This document shows, in pieces, positions 31,774-41,069 of a stretch of 64,000 bases of DNA (positions are counted from its first letter, which is position 1; each line of letters starts with the position of its first letter). A program made the position numbers and the translations under genes. The notes under the pieces were generated by a model. That model had not been told where the DNA came from. It saw only the letters and a list, made by a program, of their open reading frames with translations, and made no database searches. This stretch comes from Dehalococcoidia bacterium (GTDB taxonomy: Bacteria; Chloroflexota; Dehalococcoidia; CAUJGQ01), in assembly GCA_035310145.1 (NCBI GenBank), contig DATGEL010000108.1, forward strand, positions 1 to 64,000, written 5' to 3'.

Positions 31774-33057
31774 GTGAAAGATGTGCTCGCGCTGGTGCTG
31801 GCCGGCGGGCAGGGCGACCGCCTCAGTATTCTCTCGGAGGAGCGCGCCAAGCCGGCCGTGATCTTCGCCGGCAAGTACCGGATCATCGACTTCGTGCTGA
31901 GCAACTGCATGAATTCGGACATCGGGCGGGTGGGCGTGCTCACCCAGTACCGGCCGCGATCGCTCAACGCCCACATCGGCATCGGCCGGCCCTGGGGGAT
32001 GGACCGCGAAGGCAGCGGCATCGCCCTGATGCAGCCCTACCTTGGACGAGAGAGTTCCGACTGGTATCGCGGCACGGCGGACGCCGTTTATCAAAACCTC
32101 TATTTCGTGGAGGAATCGCAGGCCGAGACGGTGCTGCTCCTCTCCGCCGACCATGTCTACACCATGGCCTACGACCAGCTCATCGCCTTTCACCACGCCA
32201 AAGGCGCCGACGTGACCGTGCCGGTCTACGACGTGCCGCTGCAGGAGGCGAGCCGCTACGGCCTGATCACGATGGACGGTGACGGCCGCGTGATCGGCTT
32301 CGATGAGAAGCCGCCCGAGCCACGCACCACCACCGCCAGCACCGGCATCTACGTTTTCAAAAAGGACGTGCTGATCGAGCGGCTGGTGGCCGACGCGGCG
32401 CGCAACACCACGCACGACTTCGGCCGCGATATTCTGCCGGAGATGATCGATGACTGCCGCGTCTACGGCTACCGCCTGCACGGCTACTGGCGCGACGTGG
32501 GCACGATCGACGCCTACTGGCAGGCGAACATGGATCTGCTGGTCGATCTGCCGGAGCTGGACCTCTACAACCCCAACACGGCCCTGCACACCCGCCACAC
32601 CACGCTGCCGCCGGCCAAGATCGGGCCGCGCGCCTACGTCACCCGCAGCCTGCTGAACGCCGGCGACATCATCAACGGCCAGGTGGAACACTCGGTGCTT
32701 TCACCCGGCGTCTACGTCGAGGACGGCGCCGTGGTGCGCGACTCGATCCTGTTCGACGACTGCTTCATCGCTCGCGGCGCCGTGATCGAGCGCGCCATTC
32801 TCGACAAGGGCGTGCACGTGGCCGAGGGCTGCCGCGTGGGCGCGGGCGATGACTTCACCCCGAACAAGGCGCGGCCCGACCTGCTCTGGAGTGGAATCAC
32901 GCTTGTCGGCAAGCGGGCTCGCCTGCCCGCCGGACTCGGCATCGGCCGCAACTGCATCATCCCGCCCAATGCCCGCGAAGAGGATTTCTTCGGTCCATGG
33001 GTGGAAAGCGGTGAGACGGTGCGCTCGTTCCGTGCCTCGCCCATCCATGGCGTCTGA
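31774..33057 (+). CDS. glgC: Glucose-1-phosphate adenylyltransferase
   Basis: This 427-residue enzyme has the nucleotidyl-transferase signature [13 protein letters not shown], with the [17 protein letters not shown] motif, the substrate-binding [12 protein letters not shown] and the left-handed beta-helix C-terminus ([20 protein letters not shown]). It makes ADP-glucose from glucose-1-phosphate and ATP, the first committed step of bacterial glycogen synthesis. It starts with GTG, with AGGAGG 9 bases upstream. The gene is 20 bases after treT and precedes a GH57 enzyme, so ADP-glucose may feed both trehalose and alpha-glucan formation. Confidence 0.96.
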   Translation: MKDVLALVLAGGQGDRLSILSEERAKPAVIFAGKYRIIDFVLSNCMNSDIGRVGVLTQYRPRSLNAHIGIGRPWGMDREGSGIALMQPYLGRESSDWYRGTADAVYQNLYFVEESQAETVLLLSADHVYTMAYDQLIAFHHAKGADVTVPVYDVPLQEASRYGLITMDGDGRVIGFDEKPPEPRTTTASTGIYVFKKDVLIERLVADAARNTTHDFGRDILPEMIDDCRVYGYRLHGYWRDVGTIDAYWQANMDLLVDLPELDLYNPNTALHTRHTTLPPAKIGPRAYVTRSLLNAGDIINGQVEHSVLSPGVYVEDGAVVRDSILFDDCFIARGAVIERAILDKGVHVAEGCRVGAGDDFTPNKARPDLLWSGITLVGKRARLPAGLGIGRNCIIPPNAREEDFFGPWVESGETVRSFRASPIHGV

Positions 33058-33065
33058 CCGCCGTA

Positions 33066-33123
33066 CCATGGCCGCGCCCGCGGCCAGCTTGGGTTAGCCA
33101 TGGCCGCACACGCGGCCAGCTTG
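33066..33123. repeat. Tandem 26-bp repeat containing a palindrome
   Basis: Two copies (33066-33091 and 33098-33123) differ at two positions; each contains TGGCCGC and GCGGCCA as inverted arms. They lie between glgC and the GH57 gene. The second copy includes an ATG at 33100 that could start the GH57 frame. They may form hairpins that reduce read-through. Confidence 0.8.
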
Positions 33124-33138
33124 AATACGGAAGCAACA

Positions 33139-34833
33139 ATGGGCGAGGAACCGATCGGCGCCTTCTCCTTCGTTCTGCATAGCCACCTGCCCTACTGCCG
33201 CCGCGCCGGCCGCTGGCCGCACGGCGAAGAGTGGCTGCACGAGGCGGCCTCGGAAACGTATCTGCCGCTGCTGGACGTGCTGCGCGGGCTGCAAGGGCGC
33301 GGCGTGCCGTTCAACCTCACGATCGGCATCACGCCGATCCTGGCCGAGCAGCTCGCCGATGGCACCGTGCGCGCCAACCTGCGCGACTTCATGGAAGAGA
33401 AGCACGCGCGCGCCGCCGAGGACGTGCAGCGCTTCGCACACGCGGGCGACGATCGCCGGCTGGCCGCGGCGCGCTGGTATCGCGGCCGGTACGAGCGGCT
33501 GTTGGCGCTGTATGAGGAGCTGGGCGGCAGCGTGCTCAGCGGCTTCAAAGCCTTGCAAGACGCGGGGCTGCTGGAGATCGCCACCAGCGCCGCCACGCAT
33601 GGCTACATGCCCCTGATGGAGCGGGACTCGACGATCAGCGCCCAGTTCGCTGTCGGAGCGCAATCGTACCGCCGCCACTTCGGCCGCGAGCCGCGCAGTT
33701 GCTGGCTGCCCGAGTGCGCCTACCGGCCCTCGTTCATGGCCGAGCTGGGCGGCCAGCGCTACGTGAAGCCCGGCGTGCAGACCTTCATGGCCGAGAACGG
33801 GCTCAACCTCTTCTTCGTGGAGACGCACACACTCGAAGGCGGCGCGCCCGTCGGCAAGGCGCAGGGCGACGCGGTCGGTCCCTACGGCAGCATTCCGCGG
33901 CGCTACGTCGTGCCGCTGCCCGACTATCCGCCGCCGCGCGACCGCACGACCTTCCTGCCCTACTGGGTCGAGACGCCCGACGTAGCCGTGCTGGGCCGCA
34001 ACAGCCGCACCGGCTTGCAGGTCTGGTCCGCCTCGCACGGCTACCCCGGCGACTTCGACTACCGCGAGTTTCACAAGCGCGACGGTGTCTCCGGCCTGCA
34101 CTACTGGCGCGTGACCGGCGCCGGCGTCGACCTGGGTGAGAAGGATCGCTGGGATCCGGCTGTGGCCTTCGATCGCACCAACTCGCACGCCGACCATTTC
34201 GCCGGGCTCGTCGAGGACGAGCTGAACGGCTACCGGGCGCGCGCCGGCGGGCCGGGCATCATCGCCGCGGCGTACGATACGGAACTGTTTGGCCACTGGT
34301 GGTTTGAGGGCATCGAGTGGCTGGGCAAGGTGCTGGAGCGGCTGAGCCGGCGGCCGGGCATCGCCCTCAGTTCCGCGGGCGGCTGGGTGGCCGCGCATCC
34401 TGCTGAAGAGGTGCTGGCGCTGCCGGAAAGCTCGTGGGGGCAGGCGGGCAATCACTTCACCTGGCTCAACGCCGACACGGAATGGATGTGGCCGATCATC
34501 CACGCGGGCGAGCGCCGCATGGAGCGGCTGGTGGAGCAACATCCGGCCGCGGAGGGCGGCCTGGCGATCGTGCTGAACCAGTGTGCCCGCGAGCTGCTGC
34601 TGCTGGAGTCGAGCGACTGGCCATTCCTCGTCACCACCGGCCAGGCGCGCGAGTACGCGATCGAGCGCTTCGAGAGCCACGTGGACCGCTTCAACCGGTT
34701 GGCCGCGTTCGCCGACAGCGGCGAACCGGGGCCGGCCGGGTGTACGCTGGCCGAGGAGCTGTGGGAGCTGGACAAGGTCTTTCCCATGATCGACTACCGG
34801 CTTTTCCGCAGCCGCGAGCCGGCCGCTGGTTGA
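33139..34833 (+). CDS. GH57 family enzyme, probable 1,4-alpha-glucan branching enzyme
   Basis: This 564-residue protein has the GH57 conserved regions: VLHSHLPYCRRAG (region 1), GITPILAEQLAD (region 2), SCWLPECAY (region 3, with the nucleophile Glu), and AYDTELFGHWWFEG (region 4, with the acid/base Asp). A C-terminal helical DUF1957-like part follows (SSWGQAGNHFTWLN). Members of this type are alpha-1,4-glucan branching enzymes or 4-alpha-glucanotransferases; the position after glgC favours glycogen branching. I chose the ATG at 33139; an in-frame ATG at 33100 inside the 26-bp repeat would add 13 residues. Confidence 0.92.
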   Translation: MGEEPIGAFSFVLHSHLPYCRRAGRWPHGEEWLHEAASETYLPLLDVLRGLQGRGVPFNLTIGITPILAEQLADGTVRANLRDFMEEKHARAAEDVQRFAHAGDDRRLAAARWYRGRYERLLALYEELGGSVLSGFKALQDAGLLEIATSAATHGYMPLMERDSTISAQFAVGAQSYRRHFGREPRSCWLPECAYRPSFMAELGGQRYVKPGVQTFMAENGLNLFFVETHTLEGGAPVGKAQGDAVGPYGSIPRRYVVPLPDYPPPRDRTTFLPYWVETPDVAVLGRNSRTGLQVWSASHGYPGDFDYREFHKRDGVSGLHYWRVTGAGVDLGEKDRWDPAVAFDRTNSHADHFAGLVEDELNGYRARAGGPGIIAAAYDTELFGHWWFEGIEWLGKVLERLSRRPGIALSSAGGWVAAHPAEEVLALPESSWGQAGNHFTWLNADTEWMWPIIHAGERRMERLVEQHPAAEGGLAIVLNQCARELLLLESSDWPFLVTTGQAREYAIERFESHVDRFNRLAAFADSGEPGPAGCTLAEELWELDKVFPMIDYRLFRSREPAAG

Positions 34834-34853
34834 ACCGCCGAGGCGATGCACCG

Positions 34854-35237
34854 ATGCCGCGCTACTGGACGGTCGAAGAGGCGCGGGCCGCGTTGCCCGA
34901 AGTGATCGGCCTGCTTGAAGAACTGCGGCGGGCGCTGGCACGGCAGGCCCAGGCCGGCGCTGCTGCCGGCGTCGTGACGCCGGGGGCGCGTTTGTCCGCG
35001 AACGGCCACGGCGCCTCGCGGCCGGACGACCCGCTGCTGCTGGCCCGGCGGGCGCTCGAGCGGATCAACGCGCTGGGCGTGCAGGTCAAAGATGTGGAGT
35101 CCGGGCTGATCGACTTTCCCCATCTGCGCAACGGCGAAGAAGTGCTGCTCTGCTACCGGCTCGGTGAAGCGGACATCGCCTTCTGGCACGGCACGGATAC
35201 CGGCTTCGCCGGGCGCCGGCCGCTGAGCGAGCTCTGA
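34854..35237 (+). CDS. DUF2203 family protein
   Basis: This 127-residue protein matches DUF2203: the start RYWTVEEARAALPEVIGLLEEL, a helical middle, then VQVKDVESGLIDFPHLRNGEEVLLCYRLGEADIAFWHGTDTGFAGR. Family members are small soluble proteins of unknown function, often near glycogen-related genes. The family end, where a glycine-rich FAGR-P motif follows the WHGTD, suggests a ligand site. The stop codon overlaps the start of the next gene by one base (TGATG). Confidence 0.88.
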   Translation: MPRYWTVEEARAALPEVIGLLEELRRALARQAQAGAAAGVVTPGARLSANGHGASRPDDPLLLARRALERINALGVQVKDVESGLIDFPHLRNGEEVLLCYRLGEADIAFWHGTDTGFAGRRPLSEL

Positions 35238-35677
35238 TGCCGGCCGACCCGACGCGCCGGTGCTGCGCCGTGATCGCCACGGCCGCCGCCTGCCTGCTGC
35301 TCGGCGCCTGCAAGGCGAGCAACAATCATCCGGCCGCAACCGCGACCGTATCGCCCACGCGAGCGCCCGCCGCGCGCACGGCGGCGGCCGTGCCATCCAC
35401 AACCGTCGTGGCCCGGCCGGGCACGCCGGGCCAAATCGTGCTGTCGGCCGGGGGCGCGGCGCCGGACACGGTGACGGTGCAGGCGGGCCGCGCCGTGACC
35501 TTCGTGAACAGCGACACGGTGCCGCACCATCCCGTCTCGGTCGAGGCCAACTTGTTCGACGCGGGTCAGATCGCCCCCGGCGCCTCGGCGCAGGTGACGG
35601 TCACGGCGGCCGGTCTGCACGACTGGCACGACGCCGTCAACCCCCGCCTCAGCGGCACGATCCGTGTCGTTCCTTAG
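35237..35677 (+). CDS. Cupredoxin-fold lipoprotein lacking copper ligands
   Basis: This 146-residue protein has a lipobox LLGAC (Cys25), a Thr/Ala/Pro-rich linker and a plastocyanin-like domain (about 65-146) with VTVQAGRAVTFVNSDTVPHHP. The C-terminal loop that normally carries the type 1 copper ligands reads GLHDWHDAVNPRLSG. The expected Cys is Asp132, the His is Asn135, and the Met is Leu138; only the first-ligand His (His97/98) is kept. It is anchored outside the cell. It can hardly bind type 1 copper, so its function is not electron transfer by that centre. Its start overlaps the DUF2203 stop. Confidence 0.85.
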   Translation: MPADPTRRCCAVIATAAACLLLGACKASNNHPAATATVSPTRAPAARTAAAVPSTTVVARPGTPGQIVLSAGGAAPDTVTVQAGRAVTFVNSDTVPHHPVSVEANLFDAGQIAPGASAQVTVTAAGLHDWHDAVNPRLSGTIRVVP

Positions 35678-35759
35678 CGCCGATCTTCTGTTCCCCACCG
35701 GGGCTGGGTGTCGCGGCTGGCGCTGCGAAAGGCGCACGCGATGCGCCCCTGCACATTCT

Positions 35760-35771
35760 GTTCCCTGTTCC

Positions 35772-35773
<2 letters not shown>
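35760..35773. repeat. Heptamer repeat GTTCCCT x2 at a stop codon
   Basis: Two copies of the GTTCCCT unit end within the TAG stop codon of the MalK-type gene on the minus strand, in the same arrangement as the six-copy repeat after the SDR gene at 3459-3500. Confidence 0.85.
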
Positions 35774-36899
<1,126 letters not shown>

Positions 36900-37172
36900 G
36901 AGCTCGCTCTCCCGTTCGGCGCGGCCGCCGGCGCTCCTCGCGCGGGATTCGGCCGCCTGTGCCGCCGGCGGGGCTGCCCGCCGCCCGCGGATTCTGACTC
37001 GCCATCATACGGGTCCGGCCGGAGAGTGTCGATAGCGTGATCGTTATACTGAATAGGCGATTGCCGCTCGCGCGGGCCGAAGCCGCGCGGGCGTCGGGCC
37101 CGGCCCCCTCCGGCGTCGGCTCGACCCGAAACTCGTGCAGATGTGCATCTATGCATAGAAGACGGAGGCGGC

Positions 37173-37943
37173 ATGGCCGAGGAGCAGACGGGAAGCGACG
37201 AGTGGGCCGAGCTGGCGGCGCTGGCCGAGGAGCTGCGCGGCCAGGACGAGCAGTGGCGGGCCACCTGCGAAGCGATGGCGGCGCAGCTGGAGCTGGTGCG
37301 CGGCGTGCGCGAGGGCGTGGAGCAGCAACTCGCCGAGCTCGGCGTCGAAGAGCACCTTGCGCGGCTGGCGCGCGAACTGCTGAACGACGCGGGGCGGCTG
37401 CACAGCGCCCGGCTGAATTACGGCCTCACCCGCTCGCTCGCGCTGCTCTGGCACGCGCTGGACGACCCGCGGGCGAGCCGGCGCGAGGCGCCGCCCGAGG
37501 CGGAGTACGCGGTGGAGGTGCGCGTCGGGCCGCGCTACCTGCTGGGCGTGCCCAACTCGGGCAGCGGCGACGAGCGGATCAGCATCGTCATCGCTGGCCA
37601 GAAGCGGCTGGTGGCCACGCTGCCGACCACGCGCGAAAAGTTCCGCGCCGCGCTGCTGCGCGCCTTCGCCGCGCCCTCCTACAGCGGGCCGCCACGCGAG
37701 GATACCGCCGCTGAGCCGGCCGCCGGCGCGGACGCCGCCGGCGAGCACGGCGCCGCGCCGGAATCGGCTGAGGCGGCAGCTCCTGCCGCGTCAGGCGAGA
37801 CGCCCGCGGCTGCCCAGGCGGCCGAAGCGGCCGCCGGCGCCGGCGGAGCGGCCGCGAGCGCACCCCCAGGCGACGCTGCTGCGCCGCAGGGAGACGAGCC
37901 GCCGCCCAAACCGCGCCGGCGCCGCCGCAAGGCCAGCGAGTGA
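37173..37943 (+). CDS. Hypothetical protein with Ala/Pro-rich C-terminal tail
   Basis: This 256-residue protein has a helical N-terminal half (about 1-85, likely coiled coil: EWAELAALAEELRGQDEQWRA) and a middle region AEYAVEVRVGPRYLLGVPN. The long low-complexity Ala/Glu/Pro/Gly tail ends in a basic PKPRRRRRKASE. The basic end may bind nucleic acid or membranes. I chose the ATG at 37173 because GGAGG lies just upstream; an ATG at 37143 is in frame. The tail overlaps the 3' end of the convergent gene by 153 bases, an unusually long overlap. Confidence 0.7.
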   Translation: MAEEQTGSDEWAELAALAEELRGQDEQWRATCEAMAAQLELVRGVREGVEQQLAELGVEEHLARLARELLNDAGRLHSARLNYGLTRSLALLWHALDDPRASRREAPPEAEYAVEVRVGPRYLLGVPNSGSGDERISIVIAGQKRLVATLPTTREKFRAALLRAFAAPSYSGPPREDTAAEPAAGADAAGEHGAAPESAEAAAPAASGETPAAAQAAEAAAGAGGAAASAPPGDAAAPQGDEPPPKPRRRRRKASE

Positions 37944-38681
37944 GGCCGGCAGGGCGCGGCCGAGGCGTAGCGGGTCGATATCGACGTGCAGCTCGCCTTC
38001 TTTGGTCTGCACCGCGGTCACCTGCGAGGGCAGGGCCAGCGCCAGCCGGTTCTCCAGTGCGGCCGTGTTGCCGGTCCAATCGAGCAGCGACGGCAGCACG
38101 AAGCCGATCGGCATCCTGCCGGCATGAATGTCCGAGAGCGTGGCGCGCGCCTGCCGGTTCTGCACACTGAAGGCGATGCGGGCGGAGAAGGTCATCTTCA
38201 CGCCGTAGACGCGTGCATACAGGTATGCGCGGCTGTTCTGCGCGTGCAGTTCCAGAAAGATCCGGTCGACGTCGATGCCGTCGCCGTGCACCGGCTGCGC
38301 GGCCAGGCGGCGGGCCAGCTCCGAGTTCACCTCCTCCTCGGAGAAGGTGATGCCGCCCAGCTTCAGCCGCAGCAGGTCGGCCGGGCCGATGCGGCCGACG
38401 TCGAGCGTGCCGTTCGGCGCCGGCACCTTCGCCTCGAAGCTGGCCGCGGCCTGCGGCGTGATGCGATCGACGCGTACGCCGCCGGGCGCCTCCACCGTGT
38501 ATGCGCCGTTGCTGAAGGAGGGGCCGACGTCGCGAGTCAGCAGCCAGAGAACGAGCGCCGCGGCGCCGAGCAGCACCGCGGCGAACACCAGTAGCGCGAA
38601 GCAACCGCAGCGTAACGTCCCGAACACCGCCCCTCCCGCGGGCTGCACCGGCGCCGAACCAGCATGGCGGGTCCCGTCCAT
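37791..38681 (-). CDS. Membrane-anchored protein of unknown function
   Basis: This 296-residue protein has one transmembrane helix near residues 27-48 (CFALLVFAAVLLGAAALVLWLL). An extracytoplasmic domain follows with beta-type repeats (VEAPGGVRVDRITPQAAASFEAKV, LKLGGITFSEEEVNSEL), then a poorly conserved Arg/Gly-rich end. The overall plan resembles lipid- or envelope-associated SRPBCC/DUF2993-like anchors, but I cannot assign a family. The last about 50 codons are antisense to the Ala-rich tail of the neighbouring gene, so the true end may be less conserved than the rest. Confidence 0.65.
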   Translation of the reverse strand: MDGTRHAGSAPVQPAGGAVFGTLRCGCFALLVFAAVLLGAAALVLWLLTRDVGPSFSNGAYTVEAPGGVRVDRITPQAAASFEAKVPAPNGTLDVGRIGPADLLRLKLGGITFSEEEVNSELARRLAAQPVHGDGIDVDRIFLELHAQNSRAYLYARVYGVKMTFSARIAFSVQNRQARATLSDIHAGRMPIGFVLPSLLDWTGNTAALENRLALALPSQVTAVQTKEGELHVDIDPLRLGRALPASLAGLAAAPARFGRRLVSLRRSSVAWGCARGRSAGAGGRFGRLGSRGRLA

Positions 38682-38715
38682 CCTACGCGAGCGCGCGGAT
38701 CACCAGCACGGCGCT

Positions 38716-38743
38716 TTGATTGCACGCAACCCTCGGCTATACT
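38716..38743 (+). promoter_or_regulatory. Candidate sigma70 promoter 1 of the peptide ABC operon
   Basis: TTGATT (38716-38721) and TATACT (38738-38743) are 16 bases apart, close to sigma70 consensus, in the 243-base region upstream of the permease genes and divergent to the neighbouring gene. Confidence 0.45.
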
Positions 38744-38804
38744 CGCTGGCGCCGGGAGTCAACGCCGGCGCGGCCGGCGCGCCGCCGTTTAGCCGCGATC
38801 AGGG

Positions 38805-38835
38805 TTGACTCGGTTGCGGAAATCGTGCGTATACT
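38805..38835 (+). promoter_or_regulatory. Candidate sigma70 promoter 2 of the peptide ABC operon
   Basis: TTGACT (38805-38810) and TATACT (38830-38835) are separated by 19 bases, slightly long. The same TATACT hexamer occurs in candidate 1. It is nearer to the permease start (38925). Confidence 0.4.
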
Positions 38836-38924
38836 CCCTGCAATGCGCGTGGAACAGCGGGCCTTCGGGACCCGACCCGCGTTCACTTTTCCGCCAGTCC
38901 CCGGGGTCAGCGAGGTAACCAGGC

Positions 38925-39893
38925 GTGCAGCGCTACATCATCCGGCGCCTGTTGCTCGCCATTCCAGTCATCTGGATGGTCGTAACGCTGGTGTTTTTTG
39001 TCAGCCACGTGCGGCCGTCACGCGCCGAGCAACTTGCCGCCTCGTGCCAGCTCTCCAAGGAGATCTGCGCACGCAACAAGCACGCCATTCAGGTTCAGCT
39101 CGGCGAAGATAAGCCGCTGGTGGTGCAGTACGTGCGCTACGTCGGCCATCTCCTTGTCGGCGACCTCGGCAAGTCTTTGACGGCGCCGTACAATCCGGTG
39201 CGCACCGAGCTGGGCAATCGCGCCGGCCCCTCGATCGAGCTCGGCCTGATTCAGATCATTCTCGCGACGATCATCGCCATTCCCATCGGCGTGCTGGCCG
39301 CGGTGCGGCAGGATTCGTGGGTTGACTATGTCTTACGCATCTTCTCCATCGGTCTGCTCGCCATTCCATCATTTTTCCTCGCCCCGCTGATGTTGCTCTT
39401 CACGATCAAGACCTTCAACTGGACGCCAAGTTTGAATCAGACGGCCTATCGCTCGTTATTCGACGATCCGCTGCGCAACTTATCGATCATGCTTTTGCCG
39501 GCACTGGCCGGCGCCTTCGCCTCAAGTGCGGCGATCATGCGCCTGCTGCGCTCACAGATGCTGGAAGTGACCCGACAGGACTTCGTGCGCACGGCAACGG
39601 CCAAGGGCCTGCGCCAATCGGTGGTTGTGATGCGCCATACGCTGAAGAACGCAATGATCCCCGTAATCACGATCATCGGTCTGCTGACGGCCGGCCTGAT
39701 CGGCGGTAACGTCGTACTCGAGTCGATTTTCAATATCCCGGGCATCGGCTTGTACCTGGTGACCGAGCTGCGGCTCAACGATCTGCCCGTGGTGCTCGGC
39801 GCGGTCATCTCCGTCGCCGTGGTGATCGTGCTGACGAATATCCTCGTTGATGTGGCATACGCCTGGTTCGATCCTCGAATCCGCTACTCGTGA
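38925..39893 (+). CDS. Dipeptide/oligopeptide ABC transporter permease (DppB-type)
   Basis: This 322-residue membrane protein has the inner-membrane DppB/OppB features: N-terminal RYIIRRLLLAIPVIWMVVTLVFF, a long loop, and the binding-protein-dependent transport motif around the EAA loop (DFVRTATAKGLRQS, KNAMIPVITIIGL, NVVLESIFNIPGIG). It forms half of the transmembrane channel. It starts with GTG. A second permease gene follows 34 bases downstream and a family 5 binding lipoprotein after that; no OppD/OppF ATPases are in the window. Confidence 0.94.
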   Translation: MQRYIIRRLLLAIPVIWMVVTLVFFVSHVRPSRAEQLAASCQLSKEICARNKHAIQVQLGEDKPLVVQYVRYVGHLLVGDLGKSLTAPYNPVRTELGNRAGPSIELGLIQIILATIIAIPIGVLAAVRQDSWVDYVLRIFSIGLLAIPSFFLAPLMLLFTIKTFNWTPSLNQTAYRSLFDDPLRNLSIMLLPALAGAFASSAAIMRLLRSQMLEVTRQDFVRTATAKGLRQSVVVMRHTLKNAMIPVITIIGLLTAGLIGGNVVLESIFNIPGIGLYLVTELRLNDLPVVLGAVISVAVVIVLTNILVDVAYAWFDPRIRYS

Positions 39894-39927
39894 GTGCAGC
39901 GGAGTTCGCGAACCGATCGCAGCGCAC

Positions 39928-40980
39928 ATGGGGGACGGCGAAACCGTGGCGAATGCGAAGACCTCATTGAACGCGACGACTGCCACCGCGAGGAGTACGA
40001 GCGCGGTTCAGGCCCTGGCGGAGCCGGAAGAGCGGCTGGCGCCGAAGCGCTTCAAAGCCGCGCGCACCTTCTTCACCCACAAGCCGCTCGGCGTCTTCGG
40101 CCTCGCGCTCATCGTCGTGCTCGGTTTCCTCGCGCTGTTCGGGCACTGGGTCGCGCCGTATGGCGCCGAAACGCGCTTCACCGTCAGGCCGCAAGCGGCA
40201 GCACCGGCGGCCAACACGAATCCCGACGATGTTTCTTGCGTGACTCCTGAGTGCACCGCGAAGGCGCACGCGCAGGCCGCGCAGGCGATCTCGAACACCG
40301 GTCCATCAGCGAAGCACTGGTTCGGCACTGACGGCGGCTCGCGTGACCTCTTCACCCGCGTCATTCTCGGCGCGCGGCGCTCGCTCGGCGTCGGTCTGGG
40401 CTCGTTGCTGATCGGCACCTTCCTCGGCGTCGTGCTGGGCGGTCTCTCCGCCTACGTCGGCGGCACGTTCGACACGGTCACCCAGCGGGTGATGGATGCG
40501 CTGCAGGCCTTCCCGCCGCTGCTGTTTCTGCTCTTGCTCACGGCCGTGGGCCAGCCCAGCATCGCCCTGATCACGGCCGGCATCGGCATCGTGGCCACGC
40601 CGCAGATCTCACGCATCGCCCGCAGCACGGTCTTGCAGGTGCGCGCCCTGCCCTTCGTTGAAGCGGCGCAGGTGATCGGCGCACCCGACCGTCGCATCCT
40701 CGTCTCGCACATCCTGCCCAATATCTGGGCGCCGGTGATCGTGATCTTCACGATCGGCGTGGGCGCCGGCATCCTCGCCGAAGCGGCGCTCTCCTTCCTC
40801 GGCGTCGCCCCCGTCGGCGTCTCCTGGGGCTACATGACGTATGAGGGCACGCAGTTGATCAAGCAGGCGCCTAGCGAAGCGATCTTCGCCGGCGCCGCGA
40901 TCTCACTTGCGGTGCTCGGTTTTAACATCGTGGGCGACGCGCTGCGCGATGTGCTCGACCCCCGCCTGCGGGCGCGCTGA
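39928..40980 (+). CDS. Dipeptide/oligopeptide ABC transporter permease (DppC-type)
   Basis: This 350-residue membrane protein carries the DppC/OppC core: KPLGVFGLALIVVLGFLALFGHWVAPYG, WFGTDGGSRDLFTRVILGARRSLGVG, the EAA loop (FVEAAQVIGAPDRRIL, HILPNIWAPVIV), and AALSFLGVAPVGVSWGYM. An insertion (about residues 95-125) with two Cys (VSCVTPECT) in the extracytoplasmic loop is unusual and could form a disulfide. I chose the ATG at 39928 in the gap; the GTG at 39946 is an alternative. It pairs with the upstream permease. Confidence 0.93.
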   Translation: MGDGETVANAKTSLNATTATARSTSAVQALAEPEERLAPKRFKAARTFFTHKPLGVFGLALIVVLGFLALFGHWVAPYGAETRFTVRPQAAAPAANTNPDDVSCVTPECTAKAHAQAAQAISNTGPSAKHWFGTDGGSRDLFTRVILGARRSLGVGLGSLLIGTFLGVVLGGLSAYVGGTFDTVTQRVMDALQAFPPLLFLLLLTAVGQPSIALITAGIGIVATPQISRIARSTVLQVRALPFVEAAQVIGAPDRRILVSHILPNIWAPVIVIFTIGVGAGILAEAALSFLGVAPVGVSWGYMTYEGTQLIKQAPSEAIFAGAAISLAVLGFNIVGDALRDVLDPRLRAR

Positions 40981-41069
40981 TCGAGGGCCCCACTGCCGCA
41001 CACGAACGCGGCTGGAATGGGCACGCTCCAGAGTGCGCTGGGGCGAATCAAGGGAAGGGAAGCGAGGAG

